A stretch of 26,023 nt of DNA from Flectobacillus roseus (GTDB lineage Bacteria; Bacteroidota; Bacteroidia; Cytophagales; Spirosomataceae), in NCBI RefSeq assembly GCF_030056665.1, contig NZ_JASHIG010000058.1, one strand, 5' to 3'. Position numbers and translations under genes: made by a program. Shown here in pieces: positions 15,225 to 22,975 of the stretch. Each line of letters starts with the position of its first letter. The first letter of the stretch is position 1. A model generated the notes under the pieces. The model did not search any database. It was given only the letters and a program-made list of their open reading frames with translations, and had not been told where the DNA came from.

Positions 15225-16397
15225 CTAAGAGGCGATTTTCGAGAAAGCTTCAGCAAATGCCTTCATTTCGTCCATGGTTCCTATGGAAACACGGCACCAG
15301 TGTTGGCGGTCAAATTCCCATCTTCTTACCATAACCCCTTCAGCCATAAGCTTACTCATAAGGTCTTGCCCTTTCATTTTGATTGGGAACAACACAAAAT
15401 TTGCTGAGGATGGGATATAAGAATAACCTGCTTTTGTCAAGAAATCATAAAGGTATTTCTTTGATTCCGCAGTATTCGTTAAGGTCAAGTGTTGGAAATC
15501 TGTATCTTTCAAAGCCGCAACTGCTGCTGCAAAAGAAGGTACTGAAATATCAAAACCTCCAGAGCAATACGGTGCGATTGTTTTTAAAATTTCTGGCTTA
15601 GCAATAGCATAACCCACACGCAAACCAGCAAAAGCGTATAGCTTAGACATAGTACGCAAAATCAATACATTTTTACCTGCATTAATCGATGCCACCATAC
15701 AGTCCGTCTTAGGATTTTTGGCGTAATCAATATAAGCCTCATCAACCAGCACAGGAGTTTTGTCAGAAACTTTGTTGATAAACGCAGTAAGCTGATCTGC
15801 TGGCAACATAGCGCCAGTCGGGTTATTAGGATTCGTAATATATACCAAACTTTGTGAGCCATTCAAGCGACCCGCAATAGCATCTAAATCATATTGATAA
15901 TCCTTAGTCAATGGCACTTTTTCCATTGGGATTTTTTCTTCATTACCTGAAATATAGCATGGGTCGCCACAGATAATCTTTCCTTTCAAACCATAAGCCA
16001 CCATAGAGGCTGTCAACAACTCTGAAGAACCAGCACCCAATAAGATATAATTTTCAGGAACACCTTCTTTTTCTGCAATCAACTTCACCAACGCCGCACG
16101 GCTTTGCATACCGTAGCGATTTGATACCCCAACAGCCTCAATTAATGCCTCTTTAGTTTTTGCCGACGGTCCCCAAGGGTTTTCATTCGCGCCCAAGCGA
16201 GCCTTCATTACCACAGGAGGATTGATTCCTACAAACGAATTTTCTAACTGAAAATCAGGCGACAAACTCATTTGCAACTCTCTTCTTACAGTTGGATTTG
16301 CTTGTGCACGTTGGATATAGGTTGAGGCTGCGCTCAAACCTGCGGTAGCTATAAGACTTTTTTTGAGCCAATCACGGCGATTGATATTGAATGACAT
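15225..16397 (-). CDS. HisC-like PLP aminotransferase with twin-arginine signal
   Basis: 390 residues from the ATG at 16397, giving MSFNINRRDWLKKSLIATAG, a clear Tat signal; an upstream in-frame start (16544) adds 49 residues unlike any domain. It is a fold-type I, class II (HisC-like) aminotransferase. Visible motifs are GANENPWGPS near the N-terminus, LGAGSSELL, ITNPNNPTGA, LVDEAYIDY and RTMSKLYAFAGLRVGYA, with the PLP lysine near residue 252, and a C-terminal CRVSIG arginine. True HisC (histidinol-phosphate aminotransferase) is cytoplasmic, so the export signal argues against a role in histidine synthesis. No other his genes are nearby. The partner downstream is a Tat-signalled flavin amine oxidase. 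The actual substrate is unknown. Confidence 0.87.
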   Translation of the reverse strand: MSFNINRRDWLKKSLIATAGLSAASTYIQRAQANPTVRRELQMSLSPDFQLENSFVGINPPVVMKARLGANENPWGPSAKTKEALIEAVGVSNRYGMQSRAALVKLIAEKEGVPENYILLGAGSSELLTASMVAYGLKGKIICGDPCYISGNEEKIPMEKVPLTKDYQYDLDAIAGRLNGSQSLVYITNPNNPTGAMLPADQLTAFINKVSDKTPVLVDEAYIDYAKNPKTDCMVASINAGKNVLILRTMSKLYAFAGLRVGYAIAKPEILKTIAPYCSGGFDISVPSFAAAVAALKDTDFQHLTLTNTAESKKYLYDFLTKAGYSYIPSSANFVLFPIKMKGQDLMSKLMAEGVMVRRWEFDRQHWCRVSIGTMDEMKAFAEAFSKIAS

Positions 16398-16705
16398 GGT
16401 AAGACGTTGTTTTTGAAGTGATTTGAGTAATGATAGTCTATTTATCGATAAGCATAATGCAGTTGAGTTTGTTGATGCGGTCACAATAATCTTTAACGCA
16501 GGACTGTCATTATTACCTTGTTTTACTTTAAAACAAAACCTCATACCTAGTATGAAATTCTGCAGCTTGATATGGTTATTTTAGGATTTTATATCCTATT
16601 CGTCAAAATTGAGAAACTTGTTGCGAGAGAATTCTAGAAAGTCGAATGAGCAGAAATGTGCGAAGGACGCCCTTCTAGAATACTCACAAACAACATGAAC
16701 AAGCA
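16398..16705. other. Spacer with inverted repeats between small ORF and aminotransferase
   Basis: ATTCTAGAA (16631-16639) and TTCTAGAAT (16673-16681) form a perfect 9-bp inverted repeat with a 33-base loop. A second short hairpin, TAGGAT/ATCCTA, sits near 16573-16589. Neither has a T tract, so I see no terminator between the 28-codon ORF and the aminotransferase gene on the minus strand. Confidence 0.45.
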
Positions 16706-16792
16706 TTAGGCTAAAATCCATGCGCCAAAATATGCGCCAATGGCAGCCAACAACATTTTAAGGTAGTCTGAGAGTTTGAGTACTGTTTTCAT
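16706..16792 (-). CDS. Tiny single-helix membrane peptide, 28 residues
   Basis: ATG at 16792, TAA at 16706-16708. The peptide begins MKTVLKLSDYLK and continues with a hydrophobic, Ala/Gly-rich stretch, MLLAAIGAYFGAWILA, that would span the membrane once. The sequence just before the ATG (AAGACGTGTT) is nearly the same as before the second tiny ORF at 17443-17517 (AAGACAGGTT), which argues that both are real. It lies upstream of the Tat-aminotransferase gene on the same strand. I recognise no family; small respiratory-complex subunits and type I toxin-like peptides have similar size and shape. Confidence 0.55.
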   Translation of the reverse strand: MKTVLKLSDYLKMLLAAIGAYFGAWILA

Positions 16793-17248
16793 AACACGTC
16801 TTAGTTAGTAGTGAAACAAAGGATGAAGTACGGCTCTAGCTTGTTGATTATAATTTGATAGTTAAGGGAAAAAAATGAAACAGCATATAGCACTTTTTCA
16901 ATAAGACAAATTTATCAATAATTACAAAAACAACATTAAAAACTGTTTAATTTTTAATAAATTTTTACAAAAATTAAAAAAATAGGTTTTGAAAAATCAC
17001 ATAATGCATTTCATTTATGTAAAATTAACAAAAATAGGATTAAATCAAAGCATCAAAGAGAAGATATTTTAAGATATGCGCAAAACACACAATTGTATTA
17101 TTTTAATATTTTTTTTACTTGCAATGCTTTAAGCGCTAAAACTAAGTCTAAATCAAGCTATCAACATGGTGTGATATCCGAAGGTAATTGTAGCAATGAA
17201 TTTGAGTGGATTTTTTGGGCTATAAAAGAATGAAACATTCGGAAAGAA
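16793..17248. other. AT-rich gap without a supported gene
   Basis: It contains a minus-strand -7-like box TAAATTTG (16907-16914) about 115 bases upstream of the 28-residue ORF, without a good -33 box, and long A/T-rich stretches around 16940-17120. I see nothing else. Confidence 0.45.
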
Positions 17249-17250
17249 AA

Positions 17251-17279
17251 AGACCTGTAAAATACAACTTCACAGGTCT
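17251..17279 (-). terminator. Intrinsic terminator on the minus strand
   Basis: AGACCTGT (17251-17258) pairs with ACAGGTCT (17272-17279). On the minus strand the stem is followed by TTTTTCTTTCC. No T tract follows on the plus strand. It would end a transcript carrying the tiny ORF at 17443-17517. Confidence 0.75.
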
Positions 17280-17442
17280 ATTAACTATGTAGCTCGGCAA
17301 AAGCTGATAAGATTGTAATCAAGTCAATTCTACAAAATGGGTACGAGTCCAGATGATTGCCCCAATCACCTGTCGTAGACAAGGCGTTACATGTTGTAAG
17401 CGATGAAATATCGCTGTGTTTAGAAGACGATGGCATTACTTA
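17251..17442 (-). ncRNA. Candidate structured RNA or structured 3' UTR after a tiny ORF
   Basis: On the minus strand, between the stop of the 24-codon ORF and the terminator, at least three hairpins follow in series: AGCGAT/ATCGCT (around 17400-17415), CTTGTC/GACAGG (around 17370-17385), and an 8-bp stem GGTGATTG/CAATCATC with a GGG loop (around 17350-17370). No ORF or known RNA family is recognised. The stretch could be a structured 3' UTR or a functional small RNA. Confidence 0.4.
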
Positions 17443-17517
17443 TTAAGCACTAACCAATGTCAACAAAACAAATAACATAATTAACACCACTGGAGGTAAC
17501 TTGTCTAAATGTTTCAT
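17443..17517 (-). CDS. Tiny single-helix membrane peptide, 24 residues
   Basis: ATG at 17517, TAA at 17443-17445. The peptide starts MKHLDKLPP and ends with a continuous hydrophobic run, VVLIMLFVLLTLVSA, enough for one membrane helix. The ten bases before the ATG match those of the 28-residue ORF (16706-16792) at eight positions, and both begin ATGAAA. It is followed by hairpins and a terminator on the same strand. A conserved start context, membrane helix and transcript end support a real gene. The role is unknown; a toxin-like or complex-accessory peptide are the main alternatives. Confidence 0.55.
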   Translation of the reverse strand: MKHLDKLPPVVLIMLFVLLTLVSA

Positions 17518-18176
17518 AACCTGTCTTTTTTAAAGGGTGAATACTGAGTTTAATAAGGGGTATTTATTTATAGGATGTTCTATAAAATTCGTATCAATAT
17601 AGTCAGAGATGGACTCCTACCGACTAGCCTAAAACTTTTATAAATTGAAGCGATTTTGGGATTGTTTGAGGAACTAAACTAATCTAGGGAATAATACTTA
17701 GTAGGTCTGTTTGCTTTCTTTTTAGCTCTACTTAAATCAGTATTATATTTTGTGTTTTTGGAAAAAGCTTACACTATTTTACGAATAAATTCTAAAAATC
17801 AAAATATAATTCTAAAGTTTTCGATGTTTATCCGTGCTTTTTTGAGATAAATAGAGGTATCATTTTTATAAATTTAACTATTCAAAGAATTTATAAAACA
17901 TATTCATCTGACGAGTATTTTCCTAAAGATATTTTGACGTAATACAGTATTCAAAATAGCAGTAAGCATTTGTACTTAAACGAGTTATCTTGCAGTGGTT
18001 ATACCACTAAAGTAAAAGCCTTGGGGCTTGAGGCTTTGGTTTTAACAAATTAATCTTCAAATGACCTGTTACTTAATTTTTGCTTTTAGTTTAGCTATTT
18101 TACAACTGAAATAGATATATTAGAGAAACCTTCTATCCTAGAAGACTATCAATTCGTTATAAATAATTTTTACCTT
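17518..18176. other. Long gap with hairpins at 17994-18037
   Basis: About 660 bases with no ORF of note. AGTGGT/ACCACT (17994-18008, 3-base loop) is followed closely by AAAGCCT/AGGCTTT (18015-18037, 9-base loop) with a T-rich tail. This looks like a terminator or a leader structure about 140 bases before the gene at 18177. No plus-strand gene leads into it, so it could belong to an unannotated transcript or to the leader of that gene. Confidence 0.45.
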
Positions 18177-18719
18177 ATGCAAAAAGACGATATAGAATTA
18201 CTAAAATATCCGATTGGACAGTTTGAAAAACCCCATGAAATAACAGAATCTATACTAGCAGAGTGGATTCTTGACATTAAAAGATTGCCTCAACAGCTTA
18301 CGGATGCGGTTGAAGGTCTCAACAAAGAACAATTGGCAACACCTTACCGACCTGACGGCTGGACAGTCAGACAAACCGTACACCATGTAGCCGACTCACA
18401 TATCAATGCTTATACCAGATTCAAATTAGCTCTCACCGAGAGTATTCCTACCATAAGACCCTATGAAGAACAACTTTGGGCAGAGCTATCTGATGGCAAA
18501 AATGCCCCTATCGAATGGTCATTGACTTTATTGGAAGCCCTACACCTGAGATGGGGAATGTTGCTTGAAAATATGACAAGGGCCGATTTTAATAAACAAT
18601 TATTTCATCCAGCTACACGCCACACCAATCCATTGAACGTAATGGCAGGCATGTATTCGTGGCATGGGCGACACCATGTAGCGCATATTATAGAGCTACG
18701 CAAACGGATGAATTGGTAA
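18177..18719 (+). CDS. YfiT/DinB family bacillithiol transferase (BstA-like)
   Basis: 180 residues, cytoplasmic. The sequence follows the YfiT group of the DinB four-helix-bundle family: LKYPIGQFEKP (9-19), PYRPDGWTVRQTVHHVADSH (56-75), RFKLALTESIPTIRPYEEQLWAE (81-103) and MYSWHGRHHVAHI (159-171). The metal-binding histidines expected from B. subtilis YfiT correspond to His70, His163 and His167. The family moves the thiol bacillithiol onto electrophiles, a detoxification reaction. Some Bacteroidota make bacillithiol, so the role is plausible, but no bacillithiol biosynthesis gene is in this window. It is monocistronic, with a gap of 178 bases before the next gene. Confidence 0.88.
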   Translation: MQKDDIELLKYPIGQFEKPHEITESILAEWILDIKRLPQQLTDAVEGLNKEQLATPYRPDGWTVRQTVHHVADSHINAYTRFKLALTESIPTIRPYEEQLWAELSDGKNAPIEWSLTLLEALHLRWGMLLENMTRADFNKQLFHPATRHTNPLNVMAGMYSWHGRHHVAHIIELRKRMNW

Positions 18720-18825
18720 AAACAGAATAAGGGCAATACAAATTATTTCTTCAGGGATTTTCTGTTCAAAAAGGTCATTTGAGCTCTATCGCCTATTTAT
18801 TCGTATAGAATTGGAAGTTTTTTCC

Positions 18826-18833
18826 TATCTTTA
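18826..18833 (+). promoter_or_regulatory. Possible -7 box TATCTTTA for the nucleoside transporter
   Basis: TATCTTTA matches the TAnnTTTG consensus except for the last base and lies 65 bases before the ATG at 18898. The same octamer serves the promoter at 5877-5908. No good -33 box at the normal spacing. Confidence 0.4.
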
Positions 18834-18897
18834 CCTGTTTTTGCAAAATTCATCAACTATAAAACTAAGCACTAATCTCGGTCTAATTACATAAAAC

Positions 18898-20136
18898 ATG
18901 GAACGCTTTACAGGACTAATCGGAGTTGTATTGATACTAGGAATCGCCTATTTGATGTCGAACAACCGAAAGGCAATCAACTACCGTACAGTTGGTGTGG
19001 GACTAGGTTTACAAGCCTCACTAGCTATTTTTATTTTAAAAACTGACCTTGGTCAAAACATTTTTCAATGGTTAGGTGAAAAAATCAAGCGCCTATTAGA
19101 AATGTCAGACAAAGGTGCCGAGTTTGTATTTAGTCCATTAGTAAAGCAAGAGCTTTTGGGTAAAGTATTCGGTCCAGAAAATGGATTTATTTTCTTTTTT
19201 AAAGTTGTACCTACAATCATCTTTGTGGCAGTATTGGTAAACATCCTCTATCATATTGGTTTGATGCAGCGTGTAGTTGCCGTAATGGCCAAAGGTATGA
19301 AATGGTTAATGGGTGTAAGTGGTGCTGAAGCGGTATCAAACGTAGCAAGTACATTTGTTGGACAGGTAGAAGCTCAAATTATGATTAAACCTTACCTCAA
19401 AGGCATGACCAATTCGGAGCTTTTGGCTTCAATGACAGGTAGTTTTGCTTGTATTGCAGGCGGTGTAATGGCTACTTATATTGCTTTGGGCGTACCAGCA
19501 CAGTATCTTTTGGCAGCAAGTATTATGGCAGCACCGGGCGCTTTGGTGATTTCGAAAATCGTAATGCCTGAAACAGAAGAATCAGAAACTCAAGGGACAG
19601 TAAAACTCAAAGTTGAAAAAGCTCACGTTAACTTAGTAGATGCTATTGCTGGCGGTGCTAGTGACGGTTTGAAAGTAGGTATGAATGTTATCGCGATGTT
19701 GATTGGTTTTATTGCTTTAATCGCATTGCTAGACTTGATTTTGGGTAAAGTTGGCTTTATGATTGGTTTGCCAGAGCTTAGCTTCAACTTTATTTTAGGT
19801 AAATTATTTGCCATTTTTGCATGGGCTATGGGTGTTCCTTCTAAAGACATTGAAGCAGCAGGAGCCTTGATGGGTACCAAAATGGTGGTAAATGAATTTG
19901 TGGCGTATCTTGACTTGATTAAGCAACAGCATACTTTAGCCCCTAAAACAATTGCTATTACCAGCTTTGCGCTTTGTGGTTTTGCCAACTTTAGCTCGGT
20001 TGCTATCCAAATTGGAGGTATTAGTGAGCTAGCCCCTAGTCGTCGTGCTGATTTGGCAAAACTAGGTTTCAAGGCTCTAATTTGTGGAACATTAGCTAGT
20101 TATTTGTCAGCTACTTTAGCAGGACTTTTGTTGTAA
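18898..20136 (+). CDS. CNT (NupC) family nucleoside transporter
   Basis: 412 residues with about ten hydrophobic segments. It matches concentrative nucleoside transporters: GQVEAQIMIKPYL (155-167; GQxE contacts the base and ribose in the Vibrio CNT structure), NEFVAYLDL (332-340, Glu333) and CGFANFSSVAIQIGG (360-374, with the Phe, Asn and Ser residues of the substrate site). These residues are all present, so it should be active. It imports nucleosides with a sodium or proton gradient across the inner membrane; the coupling ion is not decided here. It is monocistronic and ends in a strong hairpin. Confidence 0.93.
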   Translation: MERFTGLIGVVLILGIAYLMSNNRKAINYRTVGVGLGLQASLAIFILKTDLGQNIFQWLGEKIKRLLEMSDKGAEFVFSPLVKQELLGKVFGPENGFIFFFKVVPTIIFVAVLVNILYHIGLMQRVVAVMAKGMKWLMGVSGAEAVSNVASTFVGQVEAQIMIKPYLKGMTNSELLASMTGSFACIAGGVMATYIALGVPAQYLLAASIMAAPGALVISKIVMPETEESETQGTVKLKVEKAHVNLVDAIAGGASDGLKVGMNVIAMLIGFIALIALLDLILGKVGFMIGLPELSFNFILGKLFAIFAWAMGVPSKDIEAAGALMGTKMVVNEFVAYLDLIKQQHTLAPKTIAITSFALCGFANFSSVAIQIGGISELAPSRRADLAKLGFKALICGTLASYLSATLAGLLL

Positions 20137-20206
20137 AAGGGAGTTATTAGTTAACAGTATATCAGTTACTGGAATAAACTCATAATCAGAAGGATACAAT
20201 TAATAA

Positions 20207-20267
20207 ATATAGTATCAAAAAAGGCGTTCGAAAATCTTATTTCGAACGCCTTTTTTTGATACTATAT
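20207..20267. terminator. Bidirectional terminator with 26-bp arms
   Basis: Arms 20207-20232 and 20241-20267 pair along 26 positions with one bulged T. The core is GGCGTTCGAA. Like 1994-2044 it has A/T tracts inside the arms and ends in AGTATCAA. It lies between the convergent nucleoside transporter and carbonic-anhydrase-like genes. Confidence 0.9.
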
Positions 20268-20343
20268 CTCAGAATCACACCTCTTTAGACGCAAAGTATT
20301 GCGTCTCTACTAGTAAAATTCATATTAAAAATATTCACACAAT

Positions 20344-20841
20344 TCATTCAGTTATAGATACTAGAGGAAACTCCCCTCTATCGTGGCGTTCGGCCATATC
20401 AACATAGTGTTGAGCACCAAGCTTCATTTTTTCAGCTTGCTCAGGAGTAAGCTGACGAATAACCTTAGCTGGCGCCCCGACAGCCAAAGAATAATCAGGA
20501 ATTTCCATTTTTTCGGTCACAAGAGCGTGAGCACCAATGATGCAGCCTTTTCCTATTTTGGCTTTATTCAATACCGTAGCCCGCATACCAATCAGCGAGC
20601 CATCGCCAACTATTGCACCATGTACAATAGCGCCATGACCAACTGTAACGGACTCGCCTATGATAGTTGGATCGCCTGGGTCGGCGTGTAATACTGCGGT
20701 ATCTTGAATATTGGTATTATCACCAATAATAATTTTTTCAACATCGGCACGAATCACTGCGCCATACCAAACCGAAACGCCCTTCCCGAAGGTAACATCT
20801 CCCATCACCGAGGCATTAGGAGCTATAAATACTTTTTCCAT
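20344..20841 (-). CDS. Gamma carbonic anhydrase family (left-handed beta-helix) protein
   Basis: 165 residues built of hexapeptide repeats ([LIV]-G-x4 pattern) from about residue 5 to 130, with a C-terminal helix. It is close to the YrdA/PaaY type. The three zinc-binding histidines are present: His52 (VLHADPGDP), His69 and His74 (VTVGHGAIVHGA). RADVEKIIIGDNTNIQD (31-47) and the final SLAVGAPAKVIRQL are typical. It is cytoplasmic and probably trimeric. Many members lack strong carbonic anhydrase activity in vitro, so the true reaction is open. It stands alone on the minus strand. Confidence 0.92.
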   Translation of the reverse strand: MEKVFIAPNASVMGDVTFGKGVSVWYGAVIRADVEKIIIGDNTNIQDTAVLHADPGDPTIIGESVTVGHGAIVHGAIVGDGSLIGMRATVLNKAKIGKGCIIGAHALVTEKMEIPDYSLAVGAPAKVIRQLTPEQAEKMKLGAQHYVDMAERHDRGEFPLVSITE

Positions 20842-21060
20842 AGTTTTTTAATTTAATGTCTTTGCTCAACATCCTTAAAAGTCCTTCACATAAATTTTAT
20901 CTAATTTTTGATAAAACTATCGTTTTACATTTCAGAAATTATGAGAAATCGACAATCTATTACCGATTCTTGCTTTTCAGGATAACAAATACCAAGTATA
21001 ATGTTAAATTTAAGGGCAAATTCCCAATTTCTATTTTTATTCATATCAAAAACTCTTTTT

Positions 21061-22857
21061 ATGAAAAAATTACTTTTGGTCATGTCTTTGTGTTTGCCAT
21101 TAGGAAGCTTCGCACAAGAGACTGTTTCTTTGAATGATTTATCATTCTGGAAGCCAACGGGTAAAGCCAACTGGCAAATCGCTGGTGACGTAACTGCCGA
21201 CCTCACAAAAAATGAAACAATGACCACTCAGGCTGGAAAAGGCATTTTGGTCAACCTCCCTGACGCCAACAACCGTGCAAACTTATTATCTGCTGCTGAA
21301 TACGGCGATGTAGATGTAGAGTTTGATTTTATGATGGCATCTCATTCTAACTCTGGATTTTATTTACAAGGACGTTACGAAATCCAATTGCTTGACAGTT
21401 GGGGCGTAAAAAAGCCTGCTTATGGTGACTGCGGTGGTATCTATAAGCGTCGCAAATTTATTCCACAAGAATACCTTTATGAAGGTCATGCACCACGTAT
21501 CAATGCTTGTTTAGCACCAGGTTTGTGGCAACATATGCAGATTTCATTCCAAGCACCTCGTTTTGATGCTGCTGGTAAAAAAATCGCAAATGCTAAGGTG
21601 ATTTCTATTAAGTTAAACGGTTATGTTCTTCATGAAAATGTAGAATTGACTGGTCCTACAGGCGGCCCTATCTCTGAAGATGAAGCTCCACTTGGTCCAT
21701 TTATGATTCAAGGTGACCACGGTGCTGTAGCTTTCCGTAACTTCAAAGTAGCTGACCTAAGTGGTAAACCTGCTGTAATGGCACCTATCGCTTACAAAGT
21801 ATTCTATGGCAAATTTAAGGAGCCAAAAGATTTCCTTTCGAAAAAACCAGATGCTACAGGTACTATCAATACTTTGTCTTGGGATGTAAGTAAGCAAACC
21901 AATGATTTTGCTCAAATCTTCACAACAACCCTTGATGTTCCGAAAGCAGGAAAACATTCTTTCGAATTCCAACTTGCGGGTAAATATTATGTAAATGTCA
22001 ATGGCAAAGAATTGTTGCCAGATGCATGGACTTTCTCAAGAGATAAACGTTTTGCTGAAATGGACTTACCTGCGGGCAAAGTTCCAGTAGAAATTACCGT
22101 ATATAAAACAGATGGTTGGATGCCTCCAATCTTGGGTATGTGGGTACAAGGCCCAAGTTTCCGCTCAACGGCTTATCATAGCTTAGCCTCTACATTAGCA
22201 GGACCTCCAGCAGATCCAATTTTATTGGACGCTAAAGAACCAATCGTATTCCGTTCGTTTACAGACCTTTTCAAAGAAGGTAAAAAATTGAAGCGTGTGG
22301 TTCACTCAGTAAATGTAGGTAACCCAAGCAACTTGCACTATACTTATGACTTAGACAACGGTGCTATCGTTCAAATCTGGAAAGGTGATTTCTTGGATAC
22401 ATCTCCAATGTGGGATGACCGTGGTGATGGTTCTTCACGTGCTCGTGGAGCCTTGTTGACTTTGCCTGATAGTCCAGTATTAGTTGCTAGTGCAGACAAA
22501 GGTACTTCTACAGATACTCCTGCCGAAGCAGCAGCATACCGTCCATTAGGATATGACTTAGATGCGAATGACCTTCCTACTTTCCGTTACAAAATGTTGG
22601 GTAGCGATGTAGAAGATCAAATCCGAGTTACTGATAACAAATATTTGACTCGTACGTTGAGCATCAAAAATCCAGCGGGACAAGTAGTTCGTTTGGCTTT
22701 GGGCAACGAAATCAGCAAAGTAGCTGACGATACTTACACAGTAGACGGCAAAAGCTACTATATTAAGGCTTCGGGTGCTACGATCGAATCGGTAGGTACT
22801 CAGAAAGTATTGACTGTACCAGCTTCAGAAAAAGTACAGTACGCAATTATGTGGTAA
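21061..22857 (+). CDS. Secreted DUF1080 protein (3-keto-disaccharide / 3-keto-glycoside hydrolase family)
   Basis: 598 residues from the ATG at 21061, giving the signal peptide MKKLLLVMSLCLPLGSFA; an upstream frame start at 21001 would mask it. The N-terminal ~230 residues match DUF1080, a concanavalin-like fold: VEFDFMMASHSNSGFYLQGRYEIQLLDSWG, then GDCGGIYKRR, GLWQHMQISFQAPRF and GPFMIQGDHGAVAFRNFKV, the usual end of the domain. A middle part (about 245-370; YKVFYGKF..., GKHSFEFQLAGKYYVNVNGKEL) resembles a PA14-like sugar-binding module. The remaining C-terminal region is not assigned. The protein should act in the periplasm or outside the cell on 3-keto sugars or glycosides. It is followed after 118 bases by a propeller-cytochrome gene, probably one operon. 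Confidence 0.87.
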   Translation: MKKLLLVMSLCLPLGSFAQETVSLNDLSFWKPTGKANWQIAGDVTADLTKNETMTTQAGKGILVNLPDANNRANLLSAAEYGDVDVEFDFMMASHSNSGFYLQGRYEIQLLDSWGVKKPAYGDCGGIYKRRKFIPQEYLYEGHAPRINACLAPGLWQHMQISFQAPRFDAAGKKIANAKVISIKLNGYVLHENVELTGPTGGPISEDEAPLGPFMIQGDHGAVAFRNFKVADLSGKPAVMAPIAYKVFYGKFKEPKDFLSKKPDATGTINTLSWDVSKQTNDFAQIFTTTLDVPKAGKHSFEFQLAGKYYVNVNGKELLPDAWTFSRDKRFAEMDLPAGKVPVEITVYKTDGWMPPILGMWVQGPSFRSTAYHSLASTLAGPPADPILLDAKEPIVFRSFTDLFKEGKKLKRVVHSVNVGNPSNLHYTYDLDNGAIVQIWKGDFLDTSPMWDDRGDGSSRARGALLTLPDSPVLVASADKGTSTDTPAEAAAYRPLGYDLDANDLPTFRYKMLGSDVEDQIRVTDNKYLTRTLSIKNPAGQVVRLALGNEISKVADDTYTVDGKSYYIKASGATIESVGTQKVLTVPASEKVQYAIMW

Positions 22858-22975
22858 TAATTGGTCTAGGTAAGCTGATACAATAAATGCTTACATAGGA
22901 CGTAGATTTACTACTTTTTTTAAGCTGAAAGAAAAACTTTTGGCATGAAAAACATCAATTTTGACTTTCAAAAAA

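Noticed and set aside
15225..16397. Assignment as histidinol-phosphate aminotransferase of histidine synthesis
   Set aside because: The Tat signal predicts export, and no other histidine genes are nearby; only the HisC-like fold is supported.
17281..17440. tRNA or tmRNA in the long intergenic region
   Set aside because: No T-arm GGTTCGAATCC-type sequence, no CCA-adjacent acceptor stem and no tmRNA tag frame; the hairpins do not make a cloverleaf.
19623..20072. 149-codon minus-strand frame antisense to the nucleoside transporter
   Set aside because: It is a shadow of the well-supported CNT gene and has no family resemblance.
22945..22975. ATG at 22945 as start of the propeller-cytochrome gene
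   Set aside because: It is in a different frame; the in-frame ATG at 22976 gives a normal signal peptide.
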